DNA from: Paenibacillus cymbidii
Lineage (GTDB): Bacteria; Bacillota; Bacilli; Paenibacillales; NBRC-103111
Assembly (NCBI RefSeq): GCF_004764705.1
Contig: NZ_SHLX01000009.1
Location: forward strand, 228,524-292,523
Length of the DNA: 64,000 bases
Direction of reading: 5' to 3'
Position 1 is the first letter of the stretch, and each line of letters begins with the position of its first letter. The notes under the pieces were generated by a model. It was not told where the DNA came from and did not search any database. It worked only from the letters and a program-made list of their open reading frames with translations. Of this stretch, positions 1 through 9,600 are shown piece by piece. The position numbers were made by a program, and so were the translations under genes.

Positions 1-2
1 TC

Positions 3-698
3 GCGGCAGGCACGATCGATGCCGAGGCGTTCGATGCACGCATCAACCGGATGCTCGGCGCGTATTCGCTCATCGCCCGGGAAATCTTGTTCAACCCGCT
101 CGGCAGCCATGATACGGCGCGCTTCCTGACACTGTGCGGCGGGGAGCGGGGCAGGCTGATGGCGGCGGCGGCGTTTCAGTTTTGTTTCCCCGGCGTGCCC
201 GTTATTTATTACGGCGACGAAGTCGGGCTGGACGGCGGACGCGATCCGGGCTGCCGCAAGGCGATGGAGTGGGATCCGCAGCGGCAGGACGCGGAACTGC
301 TGGCATGGTTCCGGCGGCTCGCGCGACTGCGCGCCGAGTTGCCGGTATTGCGCAGCGGCTCGTATGCGAGCAGCTATTGCAGCGGCAGCGGGTACGGCTT
401 CATGCGCGAGGATGAGGCCGGTACTGCGGACGGCGGTGACCCCGGCGCTACGATGCGCGTCTACGCCGTCTTTAATACCGGTTCTGCGGCGGTGACGCTG
501 GCGTTGCCGGTGAAAGAGGCAGTCGGCACCCAGCTGCACGACCGGTTTGCCGATGAGGGGCAGGCAGCGGTGTTCCCTGTGGCTCCGCTTGGCTTGCCGG
601 AACCAGGGCGGGAGCACCGCAATCACGATTTGTATCGCTGGACGGGCGAAGTGAGGGTGACGTTGGCGCCTTATCAAGCCTGTCTGTTGACTCGTTGA
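3..698 (+). CDS. GH13 alpha-glucosidase/neopullulanase-like enzyme, C-terminal part
   Basis: The reading frame is open from the left edge of the window, so this is the 3' part of a gene that starts outside it. The fragment carries GH13 conserved region IV as LGSHDTARF, where the Asp after His is the third catalytic acid, and then the (beta/alpha)8-barrel end signature VPVIYYGDEVGL followed by RDP and the MEWDP segment typical of neopullulanases, cyclomaltodextrinases and maltogenic amylases. About 100 residues of C-terminal beta-sandwich follow, ending in VTLAPYQACLL. The family hydrolyses alpha-1,4/1,6-glucans or cyclodextrins. It lies just upstream of a secreted alpha-amylase and a glucoamylase, which suggests use of starch breakdown products. 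The exact substrate cannot be told from this fragment, and the presence of a signal peptide cannot be judged. Confidence 0.85.
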   Translation, partial: AAGTIDAEAFDARINRMLGAYSLIAREILFNPLGSHDTARFLTLCGGERGRLMAAAAFQFCFPGVPVIYYGDEVGLDGGRDPGCRKAMEWDPQRQDAELLAWFRRLARLRAELPVLRSGSYASSYCSGSGYGFMREDEAGTADGGDPGATMRVYAVFNTGSAAVTLALPVKEAVGTQLHDRFADEGQAAVFPVAPLGLPEPGREHRNHDLYRWTGEVRVTLAPYQACLLTR

Positions 699-774
699 GC
701 CGGCGCTTTTATTGCCGTCATCCGATAAGCCTCCTGCCGGGGCTGGGGGAGGAGCTTTATATCCGGCGCCGCGG

Positions 775-814
775 CTTTCTGATCGTCATGCATATATGCA
801 TGACGATCAGAAAG
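775..814. repeat. Perfect 40-bp palindrome, family A (single copy)
   Basis: The 40 bases read identically on both strands: outer arms CTTTCTGATCG and CGATCAGAAAG around the core TGCATATATGCA. It lies 76 bases after the GH13 stop and could form a long hairpin, but it has no T-run, so it is not a classical terminator. The same core and CAGAAA arm recur in the arrays at 10993-11182 and 28248-28418. Apart from this element and the cre-like site at 972-985, the 349-base gap 699-1047 holds only AT-rich sequence and an unconvincing 28-codon frame (906-992). Confidence 0.85.
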
Positions 815-971
815 TACTTGCCCGCAATAGTCGAGCTGCTGAACATCACTCATTTTAGATGAAATGTAAAATATAGTATTTTCAACCGAATTCCGAAAGG
901 GGGTGATGCTGCAAAAGAGACAATCATCGTTGTTGGTTGGCTTGTTTTGCCCAGGCAGTTTGCAAGAATCG

Positions 972-985
972 TGGAATCGCTTGCA
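972..985 (+). promoter_or_regulatory. Candidate CcpA cre site upstream of alpha-amylase
   Basis: TGGAATCGCTTGCA fits the 14-base Bacillus cre pattern TGNAANCGNTNNCA at every fixed position. It is centred about 70 bases before the amylase start codon, where catabolite repression of amylase genes is common. The call rests on this match alone; no convincing -35/-10 pair is visible next to it. Confidence 0.4.
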
Positions 986-1047
986 CGCATGAATCGGCAC
1001 ACTCGCAAATCAGCATCCAATTTCAGGCGAAAGGAAGGGATTGACGA

Positions 1048-2886
1048 ATGAAACGGAAACACGTATGGCTCGCCGCACTGCTCGCGCTCGTCTTCGTCTG
1101 CGCCGCCGGCCTGCCGCCGGTAGCCCCGGCAAACGCAAGCGGGAGCAGCATCGGCTCGATCGGGACGTCCGACACGATCTACATGGTAATGACCGACCGC
1201 TTCTACGACGGCGACAGCGGCAATAATGGCACGCTAACCGACGATTACCGTCCGGGCGATATGCACTATTACCAAGGCGGCGACTGGGCAGGGCTCGTCG
1301 ACAAGCTCGATTATATCAAGGAGATGGGTTTCACGGCGATCTGGATTTCCCCGCCGCAGGACAATGAAAAGTTCAGCCGCAGCGGCGACGAAGCCGGTTA
1401 TCACGGCTATTTTACGCATGATTTTAACGATGTGAACGATCACTTCGGTACAACGACCGAACTGCAAACGCTGATCGACGAAGCGCACGACCGCGGTATC
1501 AAGGTGATCATCGACGCCCAGCTCAACCATACGGCGGACTACCTCGCCTATCCGTCGACGTCGTACAGCCCGTCCACCTACAAGCCTGCGGCGCCGTTCG
1601 ACGATCCGACCTGGTACCACAACAACCCGAATATCACCGATTTTAACGACGGCTACCAACTGCTCAATTACAGCCTTGGCGGCCTCGACGACCTCGACCA
1701 AAGCAATCCCGACACGTGGGATGCGCTGCTGGACGCTTACGACGGCTGGTTCGACTATGGCTTCGACGGCGGGCGCATCGACGCGGTGCTGGAAATTCCG
1801 ACCGACAAGCTCCAGGCGTTCGAAGGCCACATTGGCAAAAAGACGTTCGGCGAAGCGTACACGTCTTCCGTCGACGTCGTCTCCGGGCTGCAAAACTACA
1901 TCTGGGGCATGCTCGATTTCCCGCTTTATTTTGGCATGAACAATGTCTTCTGCAACAATACGTCGTGGAGCGACGTGAAGGGCGTGTTCGACCAGGATTA
2001 CAAGTACAAAAAAGCGAACCAACTGGTCACCTTCCTCGACAACCACGACCGACCGCGTTTCCTCAACAATTGCGCCGACAATTATGCGAAATCGCGTCTC
2101 GCACTCGCTTTCCTGTACACGGTCCGCGGCATTCCGGATGTCTACTACGGCACCGAGCAGGGGATGGCCGGCGAACACAAGTATAGCGACGACATCCAGA
2201 ATACGGTCAATCGCGAAGTGATGCCTTCGTTCAGCGATGGCAGCGCAACGTTCAATTGGGTGCAGCGGCTGAACCAGATCCGCAAGGATTACAAGTCGGC
2301 GCTCGTCAACGGCAAGCAGCGCGAAATTTACTACAACAGCTCCGACCCGGTCTACGCGGTCAGCCGGCGCAACGACAGCACGGGGGACGAAGTGGTCGGC
2401 ATTTTCAACAAGTCGCCAAACCCGCAAACAAAAACGATTGCGATCAGTCAGGCAACGTCGAGCTGGACGATCGGCACGCATTTGACCGACTTGCTCAATA
2501 CCGGGACAACGGTGACGGTTGCGGAAGGCGTTGTGGCCAATTCGCGCGAAATCACGGTAACGATCCCCGGCAACTCCGCGATGCTGCTGACGAACGGCTA
2601 TCCGGCCGAATACGCGCCGCCTTCGCCGACACAGACGAAAATCATCGTGCATTACAACGCCGGCTTCGGCAACTCCATTTCCGTCCGCGGGGATACGACA
2701 CCGCTGAACTGGACCTGGGGGCAAAAGGCGGAAAATGTCGATGCGAACACGTGGCAGTACGTCATGGAGCGCCCGACGTCGGGTACGATCCAGTTCAAGG
2801 TGCTGCTGAACGATTCCACATGGGAAACGGGCGGCAACCACAGTGTCACCGCCGGCAGCACGGTCGACATTTATCCGAGTTTCTAA
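1048..2886 (+). CDS. Secreted alpha-amylase (GH13) with C-terminal starch-binding-like domain
   Basis: Predicted extracellular enzyme that cleaves internal alpha-1,4 bonds of starch. Residues 1-30 form a Sec signal peptide (MKRK, hydrophobic stretch, Ala-rich cleavage region). The catalytic barrel shows region I as D156 to N160-H161, nucleophile D245 in GGRIDAVLE, acid/base E269 in FGEAY, and FLDNHD with D334; RGIPDVYYGTEQG closes the barrel. The last 85 or so residues, from KIIVHYNAGFG, form a beta-sandwich with several Trp residues that resembles starch-binding modules (CBM20/25/26 type; exact family unsure). The start is ATG with AGGAAGGG upstream. It is followed after 27 bases by the glucoamylase gene, so both may be co-transcribed. 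A cre-like site lies upstream. Confidence 0.9.
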   Translation: MKRKHVWLAALLALVFVCAAGLPPVAPANASGSSIGSIGTSDTIYMVMTDRFYDGDSGNNGTLTDDYRPGDMHYYQGGDWAGLVDKLDYIKEMGFTAIWISPPQDNEKFSRSGDEAGYHGYFTHDFNDVNDHFGTTTELQTLIDEAHDRGIKVIIDAQLNHTADYLAYPSTSYSPSTYKPAAPFDDPTWYHNNPNITDFNDGYQLLNYSLGGLDDLDQSNPDTWDALLDAYDGWFDYGFDGGRIDAVLEIPTDKLQAFEGHIGKKTFGEAYTSSVDVVSGLQNYIWGMLDFPLYFGMNNVFCNNTSWSDVKGVFDQDYKYKKANQLVTFLDNHDRPRFLNNCADNYAKSRLALAFLYTVRGIPDVYYGTEQGMAGEHKYSDDIQNTVNREVMPSFSDGSATFNWVQRLNQIRKDYKSALVNGKQREIYYNSSDPVYAVSRRNDSTGDEVVGIFNKSPNPQTKTIAISQATSSWTIGTHLTDLLNTGTTVTVAEGVVANSREITVTIPGNSAMLLTNGYPAEYAPPSPTQTKIIVHYNAGFGNSISVRGDTTPLNWTWGQKAENVDANTWQYVMERPTSGTIQFKVLLNDSTWETGGNHSVTAGSTVDIYPSF

Positions 2887-2913
2887 TTCGCGAGCGAAAG
2901 GAGATGTAACCTT

Positions 2914-3453
2914 ATGAAACGCAAACGCAGTGGAAAAAGATGGCTGTCGTCCGCCGTTGCGGCCGCGACGGCGGCGGCGCTCGTCCTCGGCCTGGGCGCT
3001 CCGGTGAACCGGGCGCTGGCCAAAACGTACAGCGAAACGGTCTATGAAGCGGAAAGCGCAACGCTGCACAACGCGTCGACGAATACGAACCATACCGGAT
3101 ACACCGGCAGCGGCTTCGTTGACGGCTTCAGCGCCAGCGGCGACTACGTGCAGTTCTCGATCAGCGTCGCCGCAGCGGGCGACTATACGCTGCTGTTCCG
3201 CTACGCCAACGATACCGGTTACAAGGCGTCCCACCGGGTATACGTCGACGGTGTCGACACGGCGCTGGCGGTATTTCCCGATCTGGTGAGCTGGGATGCG
3301 TGGGGAACGGCTGAAGTCGGCACGTATTTGAGCTCCGGCTCGCATACGGTCAAAATTGCGTACAACAATCACGCGATCAATCTCGATAACCTGCTCGTGA
3401 CGCCGAAGCACGAATCGACCCGCAGTTTTTATATGTCGAACTGGACGACATGA
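2914..3453 (+). CDS. N-terminal half of a frameshifted GH15 glucoamylase: signal peptide plus CBM6/35-like module
   Basis: Residues 1-37 are a signal peptide (MKRKR, long Ala/Leu core, ALAK). Residues 38-165 look like a CBM6/CBM35 carbohydrate-binding module (YEAESATLHN, GFVDGF, GDYVQFSI, DNLLVTP). The frame then stops at 3451-3453 right after SFYMSNWTT. The next frame, beginning at 3450, continues with MMAIWKAAKLND and the GH15 catalytic domains but has no export signal of its own. In homologues I would expect one continuous chain across this joint. Loss of one G before the ACGAC at 3446-3450 would explain the shift. It may be a true mutation or a sequencing error. The ribosome site AAAGGAG is 8 bases before the ATG. 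Confidence 0.75.
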   Translation: MKRKRSGKRWLSSAVAAATAAALVLGLGAPVNRALAKTYSETVYEAESATLHNASTNTNHTGYTGSGFVDGFSASGDYVQFSISVAAAGDYTLLFRYANDTGYKASHRVYVDGVDTALAVFPDLVSWDAWGTAEVGTYLSSGSHTVKIAYNNHAINLDNLLVTPKHESTRSFYMSNWTT

Positions 3454-6053
3454 TGGCGATCTGGAAAGCCGCGAAGCTGAACGACGCGGAAACGGCGGTA
3501 AAGGGTCCGCGCATCGACGAACTGCACTACGCGGACGATTGGGAGACGAACCAGATCAAGGATTGGAGCGGGTTTTTTCGCGATGAGACGGCGAGCGTCA
3601 AATACAACGACGGCACCAAATTCGACAGCGAGGCATACTTCGACGAAGAGGGAGTGCTTCGTGCCGATTACCTCAAGTACAACGGGTCCTATCCATCCAA
3701 TTTGGAGCTGTCTCGGGATTACGTGATGGTGCCGCACGAGAAGTTTATCGTCGCCCGCTACGCGCTCAAGAACAACAGCGGTTCAAGCAAAACGGTCAAC
3801 GTGCTCGACATGCTGCACGTCAACAACACGAGCGGCAGCAGCATCGGCGCTTCCTACGACGGCACGCGCAAGGCGCTGGTCGTCAATATGTCGGCAGCGT
3901 CGCAATATTACCTGGCGCTCGGCGCATTCGCCACGCCGACCGGTTATCAGTCGGCCGACGACACGGTCACCAATACGGCCGATGCAAAAGCTTCGCCGTG
4001 GGTGACGTTCGACAACAACGGCACGCTCAAGAACAACGGTTCGGTGACGGCGCAGGACATCTCCGTCGGTTTCAACCAAAGCGTGTCCGTCGCGGGAGGA
4101 ACGACCGAGTACGTTTATTTCTATCTGGCGCTCGGCGAAGACGCGACGGAAGTCAACGCTGTCGCCGATACTGCGCGGGCGCATACCGGCGACTATTGGT
4201 TCACGCAGACGGCGGACGACTACGACGACTGGTTCGCTAACGCCAAGCCGGTGCCGAGCCTGGGCGACAGCGATTTGACCGCGTTGTACAAAAACAATCT
4301 TGTCATGATCAAAAACGCGATCCGTCCCGGAACATCGACCGGCGACGGGGCGATGCCGGCAACGACGAACCCGGCGACGTACAGCTACAAAGTATGGACG
4401 CGCGATTCCGCCACGACGGCGGTGGCGCTCGACGCCGCCGGCTTCGCGGACGAAGGCGAGCGCTACTGGCGCTGGCTGGCGGCGCGGCAGCTGACGGGCG
4501 GCGACGCCGGCAAGTTCAACACGACGATCAACGTGTGGACGAACGCGCGCGTCGAGTTCATCGAACCGGAGCACGATATACTCGGCTGGTTCCTCTACGG
4601 CGTCTACCGCCATGGGCTGGAGACGGGCGACAATACGCTGCGCGACGACATTTGGACGCAGCTGAAGGCGACCGCCGACTACATCATGAACAATATCGAC
4701 GCCGACGGCTACGGGCCGCAGGACTTCTCGATCTGGGAGGATCTTGACAACTACGGCATTTATGCGTATACGCAGGCGCTTTATGTCGCCGGCCTCGAAG
4801 CGGCGGCGAAGATGGCGGCGGCCAAAGGGCTCGGCACGCTGGCCGACAACTACAACGGCGCCGCCAGCACGATCAAGACGGCGATCAACCGCGACGACAC
4901 CGCGTCCGACGTCGGGCTGTGGAACTGGAGCGAAGGCTACTACGACAAGAGCATTCGCTACGACGGCACGCTCAGCACGATGGAGGACGCGTCGGGCCTC
5001 ATCCTGTTTACGCTCGGCGTCATCGACCCGCATTCGTCGCGGACCGCCAGCACGGTCGATCGTTTCGAAGCCGACCTCGGGTCCGACACCTATGGGCTGG
5101 CGCGCTTCGGCAACGACACGTACTACTCGGGCGATTCCTATTTTTCGCCGGCTGGCGACGAAGCGCTCGAAATATCGCCCAGTTGGCCGCAAATGTCGGC
5201 CTGGAACGCGATCACGCACGTGTACAACAACGAAAGTACCGAGGCGGCCAATATCTTCAACTGGTTCAAGCATCGCACCGCCGCCGGCTGGATGGTGACC
5301 GGGGAAGCCGTCAGCGACGTCTCCGAGAAGCCGATCGTTTCCACCGCCAGCGAACCGGTGACCGCGGCTGCATTCGTGCTGGCCGCGCTGACCAAAACAG
5401 GCGCGATCGACATGCGCATCGTGCCGGATGAATCGAACGCCGGCGCATACAAGGCGCTGACCGTCTCCGCCGGCACAACCGGCGACTGGCCGCAGTACCA
5501 GTACGTGCCGTACTATCTCGACGCCGCGGGCGATTCGAGCGACGGCGACATCGCGATCCGGAAAGTTTATGCTGCTAACGACGGCACAAACCTGGTGCTT
5601 CGCATCGATAATGAATCCGGTTCGCTGCCGGGCTTTAACGATCCGAGCAAGCTGTTCCAAGTATCGGTGTACGCCGAGGACTTCACGAGCACTGACGCGA
5701 CGAAGAACACATCGATCAACGGCACCGCGCTCGGCCGCAACATGGCGTATTTGTTCAAGCGCGACAGCGACTCGAACAATTTCAACAAATATACGGTGTC
5801 GGGCGGCAACTGGACATCGGCCGGCACTGTCTCGGGCGGGCAAGTCGAATGGGACACGGCGACCGGCCGCATCGAGGTGAAAATTCCGCTGTCCGCCATC
5901 GGCCATTCGACGCCGGGATCGAACGACTGGTTTCGCCTGAAGGTAGTACTGAGCAAGAAAGTCAGCGGCACGTGGACGGATCTGGACGCGTTCGCCAACC
6001 ATTACCGCGTGACCGGCAGCAGTACTGCCTGGTTGTTCGGCGATTTTGAGTAA
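3450..6053 (+). CDS. GH15 glucoamylase/glucodextranase-like catalytic part, in shifted frame
   Basis: GH15 enzymes release glucose from the non-reducing ends of alpha-glucans by inversion. The first 260 residues are the N-terminal beta-sandwich of bacterial GH15 proteins; the (alpha/alpha)6 barrel follows, with YSYKVWTRDSAT and DFSIWEDLDNYG, where E430 is the likely general acid, and EISPSWPQMSAWN as the probable second catalytic segment. From about residue 655 the chain continues into a glucodextranase-C/DOMON-like beta-domain (IDMRIVPDES to WLFGDFE). The frame overlaps the preceding one by four bases (ATGA) in the -1 frame. Translational coupling would yield a cytoplasmic enzyme, which makes little sense here, so I read 2914-6053 as one broken gene. 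A terminator follows at 6112. Confidence 0.8.
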   Translation: MMAIWKAAKLNDAETAVKGPRIDELHYADDWETNQIKDWSGFFRDETASVKYNDGTKFDSEAYFDEEGVLRADYLKYNGSYPSNLELSRDYVMVPHEKFIVARYALKNNSGSSKTVNVLDMLHVNNTSGSSIGASYDGTRKALVVNMSAASQYYLALGAFATPTGYQSADDTVTNTADAKASPWVTFDNNGTLKNNGSVTAQDISVGFNQSVSVAGGTTEYVYFYLALGEDATEVNAVADTARAHTGDYWFTQTADDYDDWFANAKPVPSLGDSDLTALYKNNLVMIKNAIRPGTSTGDGAMPATTNPATYSYKVWTRDSATTAVALDAAGFADEGERYWRWLAARQLTGGDAGKFNTTINVWTNARVEFIEPEHDILGWFLYGVYRHGLETGDNTLRDDIWTQLKATADYIMNNIDADGYGPQDFSIWEDLDNYGIYAYTQALYVAGLEAAAKMAAAKGLGTLADNYNGAASTIKTAINRDDTASDVGLWNWSEGYYDKSIRYDGTLSTMEDASGLILFTLGVIDPHSSRTASTVDRFEADLGSDTYGLARFGNDTYYSGDSYFSPAGDEALEISPSWPQMSAWNAITHVYNNESTEAANIFNWFKHRTAAGWMVTGEAVSDVSEKPIVSTASEPVTAAAFVLAALTKTGAIDMRIVPDESNAGAYKALTVSAGTTGDWPQYQYVPYYLDAAGDSSDGDIAIRKVYAANDGTNLVLRIDNESGSLPGFNDPSKLFQVSVYAEDFTSTDATKNTSINGTALGRNMAYLFKRDSDSNNFNKYTVSGGNWTSAGTVSGGQVEWDTATGRIEVKIPLSAIGHSTPGSNDWFRLKVVLSKKVSGTWTDLDAFANHYRVTGSSTAWLFGDFE

Positions 6054-6111
6054 CACCATTTTGAGTAACGCCATGTCGAGTCAACCAAGCTAGAGCGAAT
6101 GGTTATGGTGA

Positions 6112-6150
6112 AAAGCCTGTTTGGCTGAAGTTATGGCCGAACAGGCTTTT
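6112..6150 (+). terminator. Rho-independent terminator after glucoamylase
   Basis: AAAGCCTGTTTGGC pairs with GCCGAACAGGCTTTT across a 10-base loop and ends in a T-run. It lies about 60 bases after the stop of the GH15 frame. Confidence 0.8.
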
Positions 6151-6219
6151 TGCAACCGTTCCCTTGTGTTAAACAGTTTATAACAAAATGAAACACTATT
6201 GAATATAAAGGGGAGACCC

Positions 6220-6475
6220 ATGATGAATCAGGCAATCCGACTTTGCATGATTGGCGCGGGCCGGCACGCAGCCCACAATGTATATCCTTGCTTCTCGTGG
6301 CTGCAAGGCGCGGAAATTGTTGCGAACTGCGACCTCGACTTCGAACGCGCGCGGGGAACCGCTACGGCGTTCGGCATTCTTGATCGTCGACGAAGAGTCG
6401 CCGAATGGCGAGGTGGACGCGCTGCTGCGTGGGGCGATGCAGTATTTGCAAGCGAACGGGGTGACGATGCAATAA
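6220..6475 (+). pseudogene. Remnant of a Gfo/Idh/MocA-type oxidoreductase gene
   Basis: From the ATG at 6220, preceded by AAGGGGAG, the frame encodes a Rossmann-fold start typical of Gfo/Idh/MocA dehydrogenases: IRLCMIGAGRHAAHNVYP, then GAEIVANCDLD and TATAFG. After about 50 residues the similarity ends. A neighbouring frame takes over with LIVDEESPNGEVDALLRGAMQYL and stops at 6475, which reads like the C-terminus of a similar-sized protein. The simplest reading is a gene that lost its middle by deletion. The remaining bases up to 6601 hold no other gene. Confidence 0.6.
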
Positions 6476-6601
6476 ATCCGTTCATGGCCATGACAAAAAC
6501 GATGACAATCCGTAACTGTTCGCCTGCGGTCCCTTTCGTTATGATGATGCTGGCGGGAGTGGAAAGACGAAAGCCCGCCCAGAAACAGGAGGGAACGAAA
6601 G

Positions 6602-9600
6602 ATGAGCATCAACAAGAAACGGTCATGGCGGCGCCTGTTGTCCGGCCTGCTGCTGGCGACCATGCTGGCGGCTCCGCTTGGCATCGCGCCCGTACAGCCT
6701 GCACAGGCGGCAACAGGGGAGTTGGTCGTTTATGACGACGCGCTTTCCGCCGAGTTTGCCGACTATGGATGGGCACAACATAACTTGGCGGAAACGGGCA
6801 TCGTGCATAGCGGGTCGCAGGCGATCCGGTTCGATCCGGACGAAGGACAGGCCTTGTATTTTTATAAAGACCGGATTATAAACGCGGCCGATTACGGCTC
6901 CTTGCGATTCTGGATCCATGGCGGAGCCGGCCACGGCCAGCAATTTACGCTGGTATTGACGTTGGGCGGACAAGCCGTGGCGGAAATTCCGTCAAACGCA
7001 TTGCTGCCGGCAGGAGGAGTCGCCGGCGCTTGGCAGCAGGTCGACGTGCCGCTGGCGGATTATGGTGCGACCGGCTTGCTGGACGGCATCCTGATCTGGG
7101 GAGCCGGCGATCAGGAGCCGCTCTATCTCGACGATATCGCCTTCACCGTGCGGGCGCCAGGACAGTCGCCGACGCCGGGGCCAACATCGTCGCCGACGCC
7201 GTCGCCTTCCGGAGGACCGACGGCGAAACCTTCGGTTTCGCCGTCATCCTCGCCAGCTCCGGGCGATCCGATTGAGCCCGTCGAAGGCTTGTACGTATTC
7301 GACGATGCGCTCGCCGATTCGTTCACCGATTACAGCTGGGCGCAGCATAGTTTGGAAGAGAGCGAAACCGTTCATACCGGATCGCGTTCCATTCGCTTCC
7401 AGCCAGATGGGGACGCGGCGTTGTATCTGTACAGCGATCGCATTGTGCTGACCAAAGAGTATGAGAGGCTGAAGCTTTGGGTGAATGGCGGCGCTTCGGG
7501 CGGCCAACAGGTGAAGCTTGTGTTCCTGTCGGGCGGCCAGGCGGTTGCCGAACATTCGCTGAGTGACTGGCTGCCGGAAGGCATTCCTGCCGAACAATGG
7601 GCGCTTGTCGACATTGCGCTGGCGGACCTCCAACTGCCGGGGCAATTGTTCGACGGCATCATGCTGGCCGGCACGGTGCCGGGCGAACAAGCGGCACTGT
7701 ACGTGGACGACATGGCGCTGATGGCCAAACAGGTTGCACAAGCCGCTGTCGTTGAAGTGCGCATGGATAAAAATCGCTTCGTTATGCTGCCCGGTGAACA
7801 TCAGACCTTGCAAAGCGAAACTTTTCTCGCTTCGGGGGACACTGGTATCGTGACTGAGCAAGCCGAATGGTCGACCGACCGGCCGGACGTGCTGCAGGTC
7901 GAGAAAGGGCGATTGACGGCGCTTGCACCGGGTATCGCCAAGGTGACGGCAACCTACAAAGGTTTGCATGCCGAGGCATATGTACAAGTGACAGACGTTA
8001 TCTCGGAACCGGTTTATGCCGATGAACTGGAGGAAGGGTACCGCAACCTCAGCTGGCATGACAAAGACTTCGCCAATGCAGAGCAGGCGCACAGCGGTAT
8101 GCGATCGATCAAGTTTGAGCCCGACGGCTGGGACGGCGTATGGATCGCCAGCGCGGCAGAGAAGGCGCTTGCCGATTATTACGGCGTACGGTTCCGCTTG
8201 TTTGGCGGGGCAACAGGCGGGCAGAAGCTGTTGTTTCACATTTACGAAGGCGGTACTTCGCTAGGCGCAATCGATGTGAACCGCTATTTGCCGGAAGGCG
8301 GCTTGCTGCCCGGGCAATGGACGGAAATAACGGTCAATATGGCCGATGTCGGCTTGGAAACAGGCTCGTTTGACGGTTTCATCCTGCAAGCGGCAACCGA
8401 AGGGAATCAGGACGCCGTATACATCGACGATATCGAATTGCTGCGCAATCCGAACCCGGGCCAACTGCCCGAGCCGGAACTGCCGATCATCGGTGTCACG
8501 GTCGACACCGAAGCGGCGCGCAAGCCGATCAGCAATAATATATATGGCATTAACTACGACGAATCGCATCCGACCGACTCGAAGCTGCCGTTCCCGGTGC
8601 AGCGCTGGGGCGGCAACCAAACGACGCGCTACAATTGGGAGCTTGACGTGGCTAACCGTGCGTCGGACTGGTACTTCATGAACTATCCGTATGAAACGGA
8701 TCAACCGGAGCAACTGCCGAACGGGTCGATGGCCGACCGGTTCATCGACATGGTGCGCGGCGACGGCAGCAACGGCGGCGCCGGAGGCAATGTGCTGCTG
8801 ACGGTGCCGACGATCGGCTGGACGCCTAAAGATCGTGTCGTTCGCTACGGCTTCTCGCAGCAAAAGTATGGGACGCAAACGAGCGGCGCGCCGGAGCTTC
8901 GCGATGCGGGCAGCGGCGTGTTCCCAGGCGGCAGCCTCGTGACTGGCAACGATCCCTACGATACGTCCAAGCCGATCGGTCCCGACTTTGTGACCCGCTG
9001 GATGGACCATATTGCACAGCAAACGGCCGGCGGCGTTCATATGTATGCGCTCGACAACGAGCCGGAAATCTGGCACGTGACGCACCGAGACGTTCATCCG
9101 AATGCGCCGACGTACGATGAACTGTGGAACAAAACCGTACAATACGGGACGGCGATCAAGCAGAAAGATCCGGCAGCGCAGTTGTTCGGTCCGGTATCCT
9201 GGGGCTGGTGCGCTTACTTCTACTCGTCGGCCGACAATTGCGCGGACGGACCGGATCGGCAGGCGCATGAAGGCATGCCGTTCCTTGCTTGGTATCTGAA
9301 GCAAGCGCAAGCGTATGAAGAACAAACCGGCATCCGTCTGATCGACTATCTGGACATTCATTATTACTCCCAGGAAGACGGCGTGCCTTCTACGGATGAA
9401 AGTCCGGCAACGGCCAAACGCCGGTTCCAGGCGCTCAAGTCGCTTTATGATGACAACTTTGTCGATCAGTCGTGGATTCAGGAGCCGATCCGGCTCATCC
9501 CGAGAATGAAAGAAACGATTGCCGAACAGCTGCCGGGTGTCAAACTGGCGATTACCGAATACAACTTCGGCAATGGCGACGGCATTACGGCCGGACTGGC

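Noticed and set aside
906..992. 28-codon leader peptide upstream of alpha-amylase
   Set aside because: The purine-rich stretch is only two to three bases before its ATG, the composition is unremarkable and no attenuator follows.
1234..3411. Open frame of about 725 codons antisense to the amylase and glucoamylase genes
   Set aside because: It spans two real genes and their gap, has no motif and mirrors their codon pattern.
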